From: DAOTTX01 sp034437515
GTDB taxonomy: Bacteria; Chloroflexota; Anaerolineae; Aggregatilineales; Phototrophicaceae
DNA: 46,582 bases
Direction of reading: 5' to 3'
NCBI GenBank assembly: GCA_034437515.1
Contig: DAOTTX010000121.1
Span: 1-46,582 of the forward strand
A program made the position numbers and the translations under genes. This document shows positions 7,481 through 16,337 of this stretch, piece by piece. The notes below the pieces were generated by a model. That model was not told the DNA's origin and made no database searches. It worked only from the letters and a program-made list of their open reading frames with translations. Position 1 is the first letter of the stretch. Each line of letters begins with the position of its first letter.

Positions 7481-7915
7481 ATGTCGAACCATGCCAACGC
7501 CCGTGTGCAGCGCATTCGTGACGCGGGCTATAAACTGACCAACGCACGCCTGACCGTGCTGGACGTGATCGAAGCGCACGAAGGGCATATGACCTCGACG
7601 GATGTGCTGGAAGCGGTCGCCGTGCGTGACAGCGGCATCGGGCGGGCCAGCGTCTTTCGCACGCTCGATTTGCTCACACAGTTGGCGATCATCCGCCCGA
7701 CCTATATTGACAGCAGCATGACACCCACTTACGTGCTGATGCCGGATGGTCACCACCATCACATCGTCTGTGTGAACTGCAACCGGGTGATCGAATTTGA
7801 CGACTGCGGCCTGAGCGACCTGGAAACGCATCTCGAAGCCCGCTTCGGTGTGCAATTAACCGGACACTTGCTGGAATTTTACGGTTACTGCCGTGAGTGC
7901 CAGCCAGCGCAATAA
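7481..7915 (+). CDS. zur: Fur-family metal-responsive repressor, probably Zur
   Basis: A 144-residue Fur-family regulator: an N-terminal winged helix (about 1-80, with TNARLTVLDVI and a recognition helix around GRASVFRTLDLL), then a dimerisation domain carrying the regulatory metal-site residues HHHHIVCVNC and EF. Two CxxC pairs (CVNC and CREC) form the structural zinc site. The ATG at 7481 follows AGAGGA at an ideal distance; an ATG at 7466 is in frame but lies before that site. Assignment as Zur rather than Fur or PerR rests on divergence from a znuA-like gene and on the shared repeats in between. Confidence 0.88.
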   Translation: MSNHANARVQRIRDAGYKLTNARLTVLDVIEAHEGHMTSTDVLEAVAVRDSGIGRASVFRTLDLLTQLAIIRPTYIDSSMTPTYVLMPDGHHHHIVCVNCNRVIEFDDCGLSDLETHLEARFGVQLTGHLLEFYGYCRECQPAQ

Positions 7916-7960
7916 AACACCTTTACTCTAATATCACGCAAATAGCGACACGAGGACTTA

Positions 7961-10042
7961 ATGGAATCGACCGACTCGGAAAAGCGCAACGACGAAGCCG
8001 CCGTGCAAGAGAATGAAGCCGCCCAGCAGCAGATGGAAGAAGAATCGGCTAAAGCGCAAAAGCAGAAGGAAAAAGAAAAGCAAAAAACCGCTGAGCAAGA
8101 AGCACCCAGCGACACCTCAGAGAACATCCCTGAATACGCCCGGTTGGTGCTGGTGCCGGTCGCCAACCCGGAAACCATCCCCGATATGATTCATCTGGCC
8201 TTCGCGCTGGCTCACCCCGAAGACGGCAAGGTGATCGCGCTTTCGGTTTCGCTCGGCGATGTGGAGCAGGAAGCCACCACCATCGATGAGGTCAAAGAAA
8301 TTATCGACAGCATCTACCAGGAAAACCAGCGAGTGACAATCGAGTCGATCACGGCGACCAGTGTCGCACGCGGCATTCTGGACGCGACCCGCGAGTTCGG
8401 CGTGGATCTGGTCATCCTCGGTTTGCAGCAGCCCCGGCGCGGCGAGGTCATGCTCGGTAAAGTCGTGGAAACAGTGACCCAAACCGCCGCCTGTGATGTG
8501 ATCATCTACCGGCATGTGGCACGCAAAGAACCTTTTGACCGCGTGGTGGTGCCGGTGAACGGCACCTTTCAATCTCAAGTGAGTGCGCGGGTGGGCTTGC
8601 TCATCGGGCGGACGTATGAAACCACTGTCGAGGCCATGCACGTCCAGCCCAGCGATGCCAGCCAATATCAAGGGCTAGCACGCATCGAAGAGTCTATCGA
8701 GCAACTCCCCGAACACCGCAGAATCCGGCGCACGGTCGTCACCGCACAAGACCCGGCGCAGGGCATCCTCTCAAGGACGAGTAGAACCGATCTCGTCGTG
8801 CTTGGCTTCAGACCGCGTACCGATCTGGAGCGCGTGATCTACGGGGATACCGGACGCACGCTGATGAACCGCGCCGAAGGGCCGGTAATTATGGTCTATC
8901 GCTCCATGATGCGAGACAGCACCGCGATTCGCTTACGCCGCCGCTTCCTGAACTGGGTACGACCGACCCTTACCCATGTCGAACAAGACGAGATCATCCG
9001 GCAGGCCCAGCTTGACGCCTCCCTGACGCTGGATTTCACCGTCTCGATGATTATTTCCGCGTTGATCGCCACGTTCGGCCTGCTGCTGAACAGCCCGGCG
9101 GTGATTATCGGCGCGATGCTGGTCGCCCCGCTGATCTCCCCGTTGATTAGTCTATCATCCGGGTTGGCCATCGGGCGGGTGAAGATGGCGAGCCGGGCGC
9201 TGTTGACAATTGCAATCGGTGTGTTATTTGGAGTTGGCTTTTCCGCGTTGATCGGTTGGTTGCTGCCGACGGACAATCCGACGACCGAAATGCTCAACCG
9301 GAGCCGCCCGACCTTGCTTGATGCCGGTGTCGCGCTGGCTTCCGGCGTCATCGGTGCCTATGCGACCGCGCGTAAGGGCATCCCGGCGGCGCTGGCAGGT
9401 GTGGCGATTGCTGCCGCGCTCGTCCCGCCGATCTGTACGATTGGTCTGGGTTTTGCCTTCGGAGATAGCGGCCTGGGCTTCGGCGCGACGGTGTTATTCC
9501 TGACCAACATCTTCGCCATCGTCGCCGGGGCGATGGGCACCTTCCTCTACCTGGGGATGAACCTGCGCCGCTATGACGATGTGCGCCAGCTCTGGCAGAA
9601 CCTGGCGCTGGTGTTGTTCGTGTTGTGTGCGCTACCGGTCGGCGCGGAGGTGGTCGAACTGACGCAGCAGGTCGGGCAGGAAAACACCGTGCGCGAGGAC
9701 ATCAGCGGGGCGCTCGCCCCCGCCGAACTGGTCGAGATGGAGGTGCGCTACGGCGACCCAACTCGCATCATCGCCACCATGCGCACCGTCGAACAGATCA
9801 CGTTTGAAGATGTGGTTCAACTCGAAGAACGTCTGAGCACAAGCATGGGCGAAACCGTCCAGCTTGATCTGGTTTTGCTGCCGATGGTGCGTTTTGCCGT
9901 TGAACCGGACGAGGACACGATCAATATCGAAGCGGAGGCCACGCCGTTCATTGAGGGCTTACTCGCGCCTTCATCAGAGGTCACGCCGGAGGCAACATCC
10001 GAAGCGGCAACGGAGGCCACCGCCGAAGCCACACTGGATTAG
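7961..10042 (+). CDS. Membrane protein: two universal-stress-protein domains fused to DUF389
   Basis: A 693-residue fusion. Residues 1-60 are a charged Gln/Glu/Lys-rich helical head. Residues about 62-185 and 190-315 are two UspA-like domains; the second ends with a phosphate-loop-like stretch (GFRPRTDLERVIYGDTGRTLMNRAEGPVIMVYR). Residues about 350-550 are the DUF389 membrane domain, known by NSPAVIIGAMLVAPLISPLI and ARKGIPAALAGVAIAAALVPP, with about six membrane segments. The last 150 residues form a soluble region with an Ala/Glu/Thr-rich tail. GAGGA precedes the ATG. DUF389 function is unknown; the USP domains suggest nucleotide or stress control of a membrane activity. The gene stands alone, convergent with the phosphatase. 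Confidence 0.88.
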   Translation: MESTDSEKRNDEAAVQENEAAQQQMEEESAKAQKQKEKEKQKTAEQEAPSDTSENIPEYARLVLVPVANPETIPDMIHLAFALAHPEDGKVIALSVSLGDVEQEATTIDEVKEIIDSIYQENQRVTIESITATSVARGILDATREFGVDLVILGLQQPRRGEVMLGKVVETVTQTAACDVIIYRHVARKEPFDRVVVPVNGTFQSQVSARVGLLIGRTYETTVEAMHVQPSDASQYQGLARIEESIEQLPEHRRIRRTVVTAQDPAQGILSRTSRTDLVVLGFRPRTDLERVIYGDTGRTLMNRAEGPVIMVYRSMMRDSTAIRLRRRFLNWVRPTLTHVEQDEIIRQAQLDASLTLDFTVSMIISALIATFGLLLNSPAVIIGAMLVAPLISPLISLSSGLAIGRVKMASRALLTIAIGVLFGVGFSALIGWLLPTDNPTTEMLNRSRPTLLDAGVALASGVIGAYATARKGIPAALAGVAIAAALVPPICTIGLGFAFGDSGLGFGATVLFLTNIFAIVAGAMGTFLYLGMNLRRYDDVRQLWQNLALVLFVLCALPVGAEVVELTQQVGQENTVREDISGALAPAELVEMEVRYGDPTRIIATMRTVEQITFEDVVQLEERLSTSMGETVQLDLVLLPMVRFAVEPDEDTINIEAEATPFIEGLLAPSSEVTPEATSEAATEATAEATLD

Positions 10043-10074
10043 TCCGGTATGGTCAGCCTATGTCGTCTGTGACA

Positions 10075-10641
10075 TCACACATCCGCGACGACTTCACGCA
10101 GCGTGAACGTCGGTAGGTCGAGCACGGCGAAAGCAGGGAGGCCCCAGCGCAGCCAGTAGTCGATGGCCTCGCCACCGGCGCGCCGTGCGATGAACAGTGA
10201 CATCACCGTGCCGTGTGTGGCGACCGCGATGTTCTGATCCGGGTGCGCGGCGACCACCGCATCGACGGCAGCGGCGAAGCGATCATAAGCGGCGTCCGCG
10301 CTCTCGTCACCGAACACGACTTGATCGGGCTTTTGCAGGCACTCGCGCACCTTCGCCTTGAACACTGCCGGGTCGTCGTACCAGGGCGTGTTCTCACGCA
10401 GATGCTCACCCAGACCATCAGCGGCCTTTACCGGGATGCCCAGCACAGACGCGGCGATCTCGCCGGTGGCGGCGGCTTTCGGTTCGTGGCTGGTGACCAT
10501 CACGTCGAGCGCATAGGGGCGCAAACGCTCACCGAGTCTGCGAGAGGCCTGCCGTCCGGCGTCGCTGAGCAGCCAGCGGACGCTTGGTTGGTATTCGTCG
10601 ATCACCGGCTTGACGTGACGGATCAAAATCAGATGAGACAT
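10075..10641 (-). CDS. Histidine phosphatase family protein
   Basis: A 188-residue phosphoglycerate-mutase-like phosphatase. The catalytic RHG-type motif appears as LIRHVKP, with His near residue 9 and Val in place of the usual Gly; the second catalytic His lies in ATHGTVM near residue 145. The acid residue region HLRE (near 84) is present. The start at 10641 is set by GAAAGAGAG upstream; a longer frame to 10752 runs inside the neighbour. The start codon lies 1 bp after the stop of the upstream membrane protein gene, indicating translational coupling. Substrate unknown (sugar phosphate or phosphoprotein are possibilities). Confidence 0.88.
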   Translation of the reverse strand: MSHLILIRHVKPVIDEYQPSVRWLLSDAGRQASRRLGERLRPYALDVMVTSHEPKAAATGEIAASVLGIPVKAADGLGEHLRENTPWYDDPAVFKAKVRECLQKPDQVVFGDESADAAYDRFAAAVDAVVAAHPDQNIAVATHGTVMSLFIARRAGGEAIDYWLRWGLPAFAVLDLPTFTLREVVADV

Positions 10642-10642
10642 G

Positions 10643-11275
10643 CTACTCTCTTTCACTATCACGGATGATCTGTAACAGGCGGCCCCGGTTCTCGATGCGC
10701 AGGGTAGCACCGTTGGCGTTGAGCGCCACCGTGCGCGACCAGCCGTTATCACCGCCGGAGATCTCGGTCAGCGTTGGCTCACAGAGCAGACCACCCGCGT
10801 CACAGGTGTAGAGATAAAAACGGTCGAGCGTATCCGAGTACGGCTCCACCAGCAGATGATAACGATGGTTGTTGGTCGTCGCGCTGGCGATTGTTTCCGG
10901 GGCACTGATGGCGGGGAAGCACAGCGCATAGCCCAAAGCTGCCACGCCGATCAAAACCACCAGCCCGCGCATATCCGGCGGGTCATAGGTGACACCCGCG
11001 TTGCCATCCACCTTGGAGATGTTGGTCGTCACAAAATAGGGGATGAACAACACGATACCGAGCATCAGCAGGCCAAACGCCGGCCAGAATACCACTTCCG
11101 CTAGCGCCCAGTAAAGCGACCACGCCGGATATACCACCGACGGCGTCCCCGGCAGTGTGCCGACCAACCACAGCGGCGCGACCAGCAGCAAGCCAATCGC
11201 CAGCACCAGTGTAAGCACCCGTGCCCAGTGTCGCCGCCAATCCTGACCAAGATAATTTTTTATTGCGTTCATCAA
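10643..11275 (-). CDS. Hypothetical membrane protein
   Basis: Not recognised. The 210-residue protein has a cytoplasmic start, hydrophobic segments at about 18-38, 50-80 and 104-123, then a soluble C-terminal domain (about 125-210) with a Cys pair (CDAGGLLC) that would be outside the cell. It is translationally coupled to the histidine phosphatase downstream. A second in-frame ATG is the next codon. No family or role can be assigned from the sequence. Confidence 0.75.
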   Translation of the reverse strand: MMNAIKNYLGQDWRRHWARVLTLVLAIGLLLVAPLWLVGTLPGTPSVVYPAWSLYWALAEVVFWPAFGLLMLGIVLFIPYFVTTNISKVDGNAGVTYDPPDMRGLVVLIGVAALGYALCFPAISAPETIASATTNNHRYHLLVEPYSDTLDRFYLYTCDAGGLLCEPTLTEISGGDNGWSRTVALNANGATLRIENRGRLLQIIRDSERE

Positions 11276-11388
11276 TGCTCAACCATATGCCTTGTTTTGT
11301 CTATTGTACGGTCTTTCGCAGCCAAATGAGGCTTCTCATCCGATGCTCATGTCAAATGGCGTAAGTATTCGGTCGGGGGTGCTGTCTA

Positions 11389-11412
11389 TTAATCGGACAC
11401 TAGTCCGTTTAA
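11389..11412. promoter_or_regulatory. 24-bp operator-like palindrome upstream of yceI
   Basis: Two 10-bp arms (TTAATCGGAC and GTCCGTTTAA, one mismatch) separated by ACTA. It is centred about 43 bp before the yceI start, as expected for a TetR- or MarR-type operator. No regulator gene is next to it. Confidence 0.5.
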
Positions 11413-11442
11413 ACGAAACGATTATGCCAAGGAGCATCACAA

Positions 11443-11988
11443 ATGACAAAATATGTTTTTGACCCGGCACACACCAGCGTCAACTTTTCCTTGAAGCACA
11501 TGATGGTCACGACCGTGCGCGGTCAGTTCCGTCAGTTTGATGGTGCGCTGAACTACGACGCCGACAATATCGAAAACTCAACGGTTGAGGCGATCATTCA
11601 GGTCGATTCCATTAACACCGGGCAGGAGCAACGCGACGGGCATCTGCGCAGCCCGGATTTCTTCGGGGTCGAAACTTACCCGACCATGACCTTCAAGAGC
11701 ACCAAGGTCGAAAAGACCGGCGACAACACCGCCAAAGTTACCGGCGACTTGACCATCCGTGACGTGACCAAGCCGGTCACGCTTGATGTTGAGTTCCTCG
11801 GTGAGCATCTTAGCCCGCTCAGCGGACAGAAAGTGCTCGGCTTTGAGTCTACCGCGAAAATCAACCGCGAGGACTTCGGCCTGACGTGGAACCAGGCCAT
11901 CGAAACCGGCGGTGTGCTGATCGGCAAGGAAGTCAAGATTAATCTCGACGTGCAGGCCGTCCCCGCACCACAGCCAGAAACGGCATAA
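11443..11988 (+). CDS. YceI family protein
   Basis: YceI proteins are lipocalin-like barrels that bind isoprenoid-type lipids. The 181-residue protein opens with YVFDPAHTSVNFSLKHMMVTTVRGQF, the family hallmark, and has the middle motif RDGHLRSPDFF and late motif INREDFGL. There is no signal peptide, so this copy is cytoplasmic, unlike the periplasmic E. coli form. AAGGAG lies 11 bases before the ATG. A 24-bp palindrome upstream suggests repression by an unlinked regulator. It is followed by a strong hairpin shared with the convergent pterin dehydratase gene. Confidence 0.92.
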   Translation: MTKYVFDPAHTSVNFSLKHMMVTTVRGQFRQFDGALNYDADNIENSTVEAIIQVDSINTGQEQRDGHLRSPDFFGVETYPTMTFKSTKVEKTGDNTAKVTGDLTIRDVTKPVTLDVEFLGEHLSPLSGQKVLGFESTAKINREDFGLTWNQAIETGGVLIGKEVKINLDVQAVPAPQPETA

Positions 11989-12029
11989 GAGCTTCCGCTC
12001 GTTCGTTATATCCTCACCCGCGGAAATCA

Positions 12030-12062
12030 AGCAGGGAGCGCCCAATTACCGCGCTCCCTGCT
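12030..12062. terminator. Bidirectional hairpin terminator
   Basis: A perfect 12-bp stem (AGCAGGGAGCGC and its complement) with a 9-nt loop between convergent genes (yceI and the pterin dehydratase). U-tracts are weak on both sides, so it may act with Rho or as an RNA end stabiliser. Confidence 0.6.
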
Positions 12063-12075
12063 GATTCTACTGATT

Positions 12076-12366
12076 CTACGCCGGGAAGCCCAGCGCCTCG
12101 ATTGCTTTCGCGGCGTTGATGTCCTTCTCGGTGACCTTGCTACCCTCGTCGTGGGTGGTGAAGCTCACCTGCACCTTGCGCCAGGTAATCATCATATCGG
12201 GATGATGCCCGTGTCCCTGCGCGATAGTGCCGACCGCACCTGCAAACGCGACTCCGTCCAGGTAGTTATCAAACTCGTAGGTCTTGGTGATCATATCGTT
12301 GTCGTGCGACCACCCCGCTAAACCGCTGAGTGCCTTCTGTACGTCGTCATTTGATAAAGCTGTCAT
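12076..12366 (-). CDS. 4a-hydroxytetrahydrobiopterin dehydratase (pterin-4-alpha-carbinolamine dehydratase)
   Basis: This small enzyme dehydrates 4a-hydroxy-tetrahydropterin, recycling the cofactor of aromatic amino acid hydroxylases or acting on related pterins. The 96-residue protein has the family pattern W-x-KTYEFDNYLDGVAFAG and the active-site segment HGHHPDMMITW near residue 50. GAAGGAG lies 8 bases before the ATG at 12366; the upstream frame extension to 12621 has no such support. No aromatic amino acid hydroxylase lies in the window, so its partner pathway is not shown. Confidence 0.92.
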   Translation of the reverse strand: MTALSNDDVQKALSGLAGWSHDNDMITKTYEFDNYLDGVAFAGAVGTIAQGHGHHPDMMITWRKVQVSFTTHDEGSKVTEKDINAAKAIEALGFPA

Positions 12367-12525
12367 AAATATCACTCCTTCGTTGTTATTATTCGTTCTC
12401 AAGCTAACCTGCACAGATGATAGATCGCTTAACGCCAAGCGAACGAACGCTGTGATTGAAAGCCCTCCTTTTCTTTGATAAGATGAACCAAACTGTTTGA
12501 AAATAATCAAATCGAGGTTGTACGC

Positions 12526-14349
12526 ATGGTCGAAGCCACACAGGAACGAAAAACAGGGGCAGAAAATATCATCTGGGATCTTTCCATCTTTTACGATGGC
12601 CCGGATGACCCTGCTATCCAAAGCGATATGGAGAAGATCGCCGACAATGCGGCGACCTTTGAAGCGAATTACCGGGATAAAGTCGCCACTTTCGACGGCG
12701 AAGCGATGCGCCAGGCCATCGAGGACATGATCGAAATCATGGACGCGGGCGGTCGCCTGAGCGCGTTTGCCAGCCTGAACTACACCACAGACACCGCCGA
12801 CCCCAAGCGCGGCGCGTTGTACCAGAAGGTCTCGGAGTTTTCATCCGCGTTGGGGCAACGGATGGTCTTCTTCGACATCGAGTGGAACGAACTGGACGAC
12901 AACAAAGCCCAACGCCTCATCAACGACCCGGTACTGGCAGAATACCGGCACTATCTGGAAGCCGAACGCCGCTTTAAGCCCTACCAGCTCAGCGAGCCAG
13001 AAGAAAAGGTCGCCATGCGCAAGAACATCACCGGGCGTAGCGCGTGGGTGCGCTTCTTCACCCAGTTGACCAGCAGTATGCGCTACGACTTCGACGGCGA
13101 AAAACTCACCCAGACGCAGGTGATGTCCAAGTTGCACGACGCTGACCGTGAGATCCGCCGTCAGGCTGCCGATGCCGTCACCGCTGGTCTGCAAGAACAG
13201 ACCATGCAGTTGACCTATATCTTCAACGTGCTGGCAGCCGACAAAGCGCAAGACGACGAGATGCGCGGTTACGATACCTGGATCGCCTCGCGCAATCTGG
13301 CGAACAAAGCGCCGGAAGCGGTCGTCGATGCGCTGGTGGAAGCGGTCACCTCTCGTTACGATCTGGTCGCCCGGCACTACAACCTCAAGCGCATCCTGCT
13401 CGGCCTGGACGAACTCACTGATTACGACCGCTACGCGCCCATCCCGGTGAAAGACGAAGAAAGCACTTACGCCTGGGAGCAAGCGCGGGACATCGTGCTG
13501 AAGGCGTTCGAAAACTTCGAGCCGCGCATGGCTCAGGTCGCCGGGGAATTCTTCGAGAACAACTGGATCCACGCGGCCCTGTTGCCCAACAAACGCGGTG
13601 GTGCGTTCGCTCACCCGACCGTGCCGTCGGCGCACCCGTTTGTGTTCGTCAACTTCGACGGTCGCGCACGGGATGTTTCCACGTTGGCACATGAACTGGG
13701 GCACGGCATCCATATGTATCTTTCTGGCGAGGAAAGCAATTTCTTCGCGCTCTACACCCCGCTGACCACCGCTGAGATGGCGTCCGTGTTCGCGGAGATG
13801 CTGGTGTTTAGCGATCTGCTGGAAAAAGAAGACGACGACGCGGTCAAGCTGTCCATGCTGGCGAACAAGGTCGAGGACACCTTCGCCACCGTCTACCGGC
13901 AGACCGCTATGAACCGCTTCGAACATGGGATGCACACCGCCCGCCGCGACGAGGGCGAACTGACCACCGAGCGTTTCAGCGAAATCTGGATGGAAACGCA
14001 GCAGGCCATGTTCGGTGACAGCGTCAACCTGCGCGATGACTATCAACTGTGGTGGAGCTACATTCCGCACTTCTTAGGCACGCCCGGTTACGTCTATGCC
14101 TACGCCTTCGGTGAACTGCTGGTGCTGGCGCTTTACAACCTCTATAAAGAGGAGGGGTCGTCCTTCGCGCCCAAGTATCTCGACGTGCTTGCCGCCGGGG
14201 ACTCGGACTATCCCGACGAGATTCTGGCGAAGGTCGGTGTTGACCTGAACGACCCGGCGTTCTGGCATAAGGGGCTGGATGCCATCGAAGCGTTGGTCGA
14301 ACAAGAGGAAGCCCTGGCACGTCAGGTCTACCCGGAGAAGTTCGCCTAA
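12526..14349 (+). CDS. pepF: M3 family oligoendopeptidase (PepF-type)
   Basis: A cytoplasmic zinc metallopeptidase that trims short peptides. The protein has 607 residues, the usual length for the family. It is alpha-helical through the N-terminal half; the zinc motif HELGH is at residues 389-393 (Glu390 catalytic) and the third ligand Glu lies in EMASVFAE at about 417. The C-terminal PGYVYAYAFGELL (about residue 523 on) is also typical, including the substrate-binding tyrosines. The gene is divergent from the pterin dehydratase gene and followed by a 160-bp gap with no gene. Confidence 0.94.
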   Translation: MVEATQERKTGAENIIWDLSIFYDGPDDPAIQSDMEKIADNAATFEANYRDKVATFDGEAMRQAIEDMIEIMDAGGRLSAFASLNYTTDTADPKRGALYQKVSEFSSALGQRMVFFDIEWNELDDNKAQRLINDPVLAEYRHYLEAERRFKPYQLSEPEEKVAMRKNITGRSAWVRFFTQLTSSMRYDFDGEKLTQTQVMSKLHDADREIRRQAADAVTAGLQEQTMQLTYIFNVLAADKAQDDEMRGYDTWIASRNLANKAPEAVVDALVEAVTSRYDLVARHYNLKRILLGLDELTDYDRYAPIPVKDEESTYAWEQARDIVLKAFENFEPRMAQVAGEFFENNWIHAALLPNKRGGAFAHPTVPSAHPFVFVNFDGRARDVSTLAHELGHGIHMYLSGEESNFFALYTPLTTAEMASVFAEMLVFSDLLEKEDDDAVKLSMLANKVEDTFATVYRQTAMNRFEHGMHTARRDEGELTTERFSEIWMETQQAMFGDSVNLRDDYQLWWSYIPHFLGTPGYVYAYAFGELLVLALYNLYKEEGSSFAPKYLDVLAAGDSDYPDEILAKVGVDLNDPAFWHKGLDAIEALVEQEEALARQVYPEKFA

Positions 14350-14509
14350 TTGCTACTGGGGGTGGATGGTTCCAGTCCCATAGCGTCAAACCATTCGTGG
14401 CACGGCCTGGCGGTGGGCCAACTCGCCATGCACCGGACGCGCTTCGCCGTGTCCGAAACTCAAGAATCATCATATCTCATGGCTACGTAAATAGACGTAT
14501 AATGGTAGC

Positions 14510-14938
14510 ATGTCGAATCTGAGCAAAGATAAGCAAACAAACCGTCGCAGGATGCCCGCCGATCACATCGGCGCACTGCTGGCGAGCCTCGGGCTGACGA
14601 CGGCGGGCGTGCTCGGTCTGGTGGCGATCCTCAACACCCGCCCGAATGTGGTCGAGCGGTGGGCGTTCTTCCTGCTGCTGCACTTCCTGGTGACCGGCCT
14701 CGCAATCCCGCTGGTGCGCTATGTCAACGTGCGCCTGACCCCGTCGGATGGCTTCGCCGCCCCCGGTGGGGTGATCGTGCGCCAGAGTGTGTGGATCGGC
14801 CTTTTCGTGGTGATCTGTGCGTGGTTGCAGATGCAGCGCGGTCTTTCCGTGCCGATTGCGTTTTTCATCAGCTTGGTATTCGCCGTGCTGGAAGGCTTCC
14901 TGCGCACTCGTGAGATCAGCGGTGACTTCGATGGATAA
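14510..14938 (+). CDS. Hypothetical membrane protein overlapping selA
   Basis: Not recognised. The 142-residue protein has a basic N-terminus and about four hydrophobic segments (about 22-43, 50-68, 87-106, 112-128), so it is an integral membrane protein. Its stop codon overlaps the selA start by 8 bp, which implies translational coupling. It could be a passenger of the selA transcript; no sequence evidence links it to selenium. Confidence 0.72.
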   Translation: MSNLSKDKQTNRRRMPADHIGALLASLGLTTAGVLGLVAILNTRPNVVERWAFFLLLHFLVTGLAIPLVRYVNVRLTPSDGFAAPGGVIVRQSVWIGLFVVICAWLQMQRGLSVPIAFFISLVFAVLEGFLRTREISGDFDG

Positions 14939-16289
14939 CAAACTGCTGCGCCAACTCCCCGCCGTTGATGTGTTGTTGCAAGCCGGGGCACATCTGCAAC
15001 GTGAATACGGACGTCCCGCCACCACTGATGCTATCCGGCAGGTGTTGGAAGCGACCCGGCAGCAGATACTCGCCGGGGAGAACGGCGCACCACCCGATGA
15101 GGCCGACCTGCTCGCCCGTGTCGAAACACAGCTCAAGCACAAATTCCTGCCCACGCTGCGCCCGGTCATCAACGCGACCGGTGTCATCATCCATACCAAC
15201 TTAGGCCGTGCGCCCCTGTCGGCGGCGGCGATCACCGCGATGCAAGGTGTCGCGGCGGGGTACAGTACGCTTGAGTTCGACCTCGACACCGGTAAGCGAG
15301 GCAGCCGTCTGCGCCACGCGGAAACGCTGCTCACCGAGTTGACCGGCGCGGAGGCGGCGCTGGTGGTCAACAACAACGCGGCGGCGACCGTGCTTATGCT
15401 GGCGGGGTTGGCGCAGGGTCGGGCGGTGATCGTCTCTCGCGGGCAACTGGTGGAAATCGGCGGCGGTTTCCGCGTACCGGACATCATGGCGCAGAGTGGC
15501 GCGTTGCTGGTCGAGGTCGGGACGACCAATAAAACACGCCCCGCAGATTACGAAAGTGCCATCACCGAGCAGACCGCGCTGCTGATGCGTGTCCATTCGT
15601 CCAACTTTAAGCAGATCGGCTTCACCGAAGAAGCCCCACTCGATGCGCTGGCGGCGGTCGCGCACCGGCACGGCCTGCACGCCGTTGATGACCTGGGCAG
15701 CGGCGCGTTGATCGACACCGCGCAGTACGGCCTCGCCCACGAACCGACCGTACAGGCCAGCATCACCGCTGGGTGCGATGTGGTCGCCTTCAGTGCGGAT
15801 AAGCTACTCGGTGGGCCGCAGGCCGGCATTTTGATCGGCAAGCGAACGTTGATTGACCGGTTGAAGCGGCACCCACTGGCACGCGCCATCCGTGCGGATA
15901 AGTTGTGTCTCGCCGGTTTACTGGCGACGCTCGACCATTACCGTCGGGGCGAGGCGATAGAAAAAATCCCCGTGTTGCAGATGATCGCCCGGTCACCCGA
16001 ATTGCTACACACGACCGCGCAGACCTGGGCGCACACGCTCGGTGATCGTGCGGCGGTCGTCGCCGGGCAATCGACCGTTGGCGGGGGGAGCTTGCCGGGG
16101 GCGACCTTGCCCACCCATCTGCTCGCGCTCGATGTTGATCATCCCGACGCACTGCTGCACGACCTGCGGCAGGCACCCACCCCGGTGATCGCCCGCATCG
16201 CCGGGGGGCGTGTGTTGCTCGACCCGCGTACCGTGCTCGATGAACAAATAAAACCATTGCTCAATATTCTCATGAATGAGATGACATGA
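14931..16289 (+). CDS. selA: L-seryl-tRNA(Sec) selenium transferase
   Basis: SelA is a PLP enzyme that turns seryl-tRNA(Sec) into selenocysteinyl-tRNA(Sec). The 452-residue protein has the family N-terminus (LRQLPAVDVLLQ), the motif INATGVIIHTNLGRAPLS near residue 80, and the PLP lysine in FSADKLLGGPQAG (Lys291). The start at 14931 overlaps the previous gene; a longer frame from 14817 lies wholly inside it and is rejected. The full-length gene predicts that the organism makes selenoproteins, but selB, selD and tRNA-Sec are not in the window. The M24 peptidase gene follows after 48 bp and may be co-transcribed. Confidence 0.95.
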   Translation: MDNKLLRQLPAVDVLLQAGAHLQREYGRPATTDAIRQVLEATRQQILAGENGAPPDEADLLARVETQLKHKFLPTLRPVINATGVIIHTNLGRAPLSAAAITAMQGVAAGYSTLEFDLDTGKRGSRLRHAETLLTELTGAEAALVVNNNAAATVLMLAGLAQGRAVIVSRGQLVEIGGGFRVPDIMAQSGALLVEVGTTNKTRPADYESAITEQTALLMRVHSSNFKQIGFTEEAPLDALAAVAHRHGLHAVDDLGSGALIDTAQYGLAHEPTVQASITAGCDVVAFSADKLLGGPQAGILIGKRTLIDRLKRHPLARAIRADKLCLAGLLATLDHYRRGEAIEKIPVLQMIARSPELLHTTAQTWAHTLGDRAAVVAGQSTVGGGSLPGATLPTHLLALDVDHPDALLHDLRQAPTPVIARIAGGRVLLDPRTVLDEQIKPLLNILMNEMT

Positions 16290-16337
16290 CACTCGAAAAT
16301 GCCGAAAGAGAATAGAAACGGAAGGAACAGAGCAACC

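Noticed and set aside
7394..7855. 153-residue minus-strand frame opposite zur
   Set aside because: Shadow frame of the regulator gene, with no ribosome binding site and no protein-like pattern.
12841..14070. 409-residue minus-strand frame opposite pepF
   Set aside because: Antisense shadow of a highly biased GC-rich gene; composition mirrors the complement of the peptidase codons.
14350..14500. Possible tRNA-Sec in the GC-rich, hairpin-forming gap near selA (8-bp stem CGGACGCG/CGTGTCCG)
   Set aside because: No anticodon loop with TCA, no TTC-type T-loop and no acceptor pairing on either strand.
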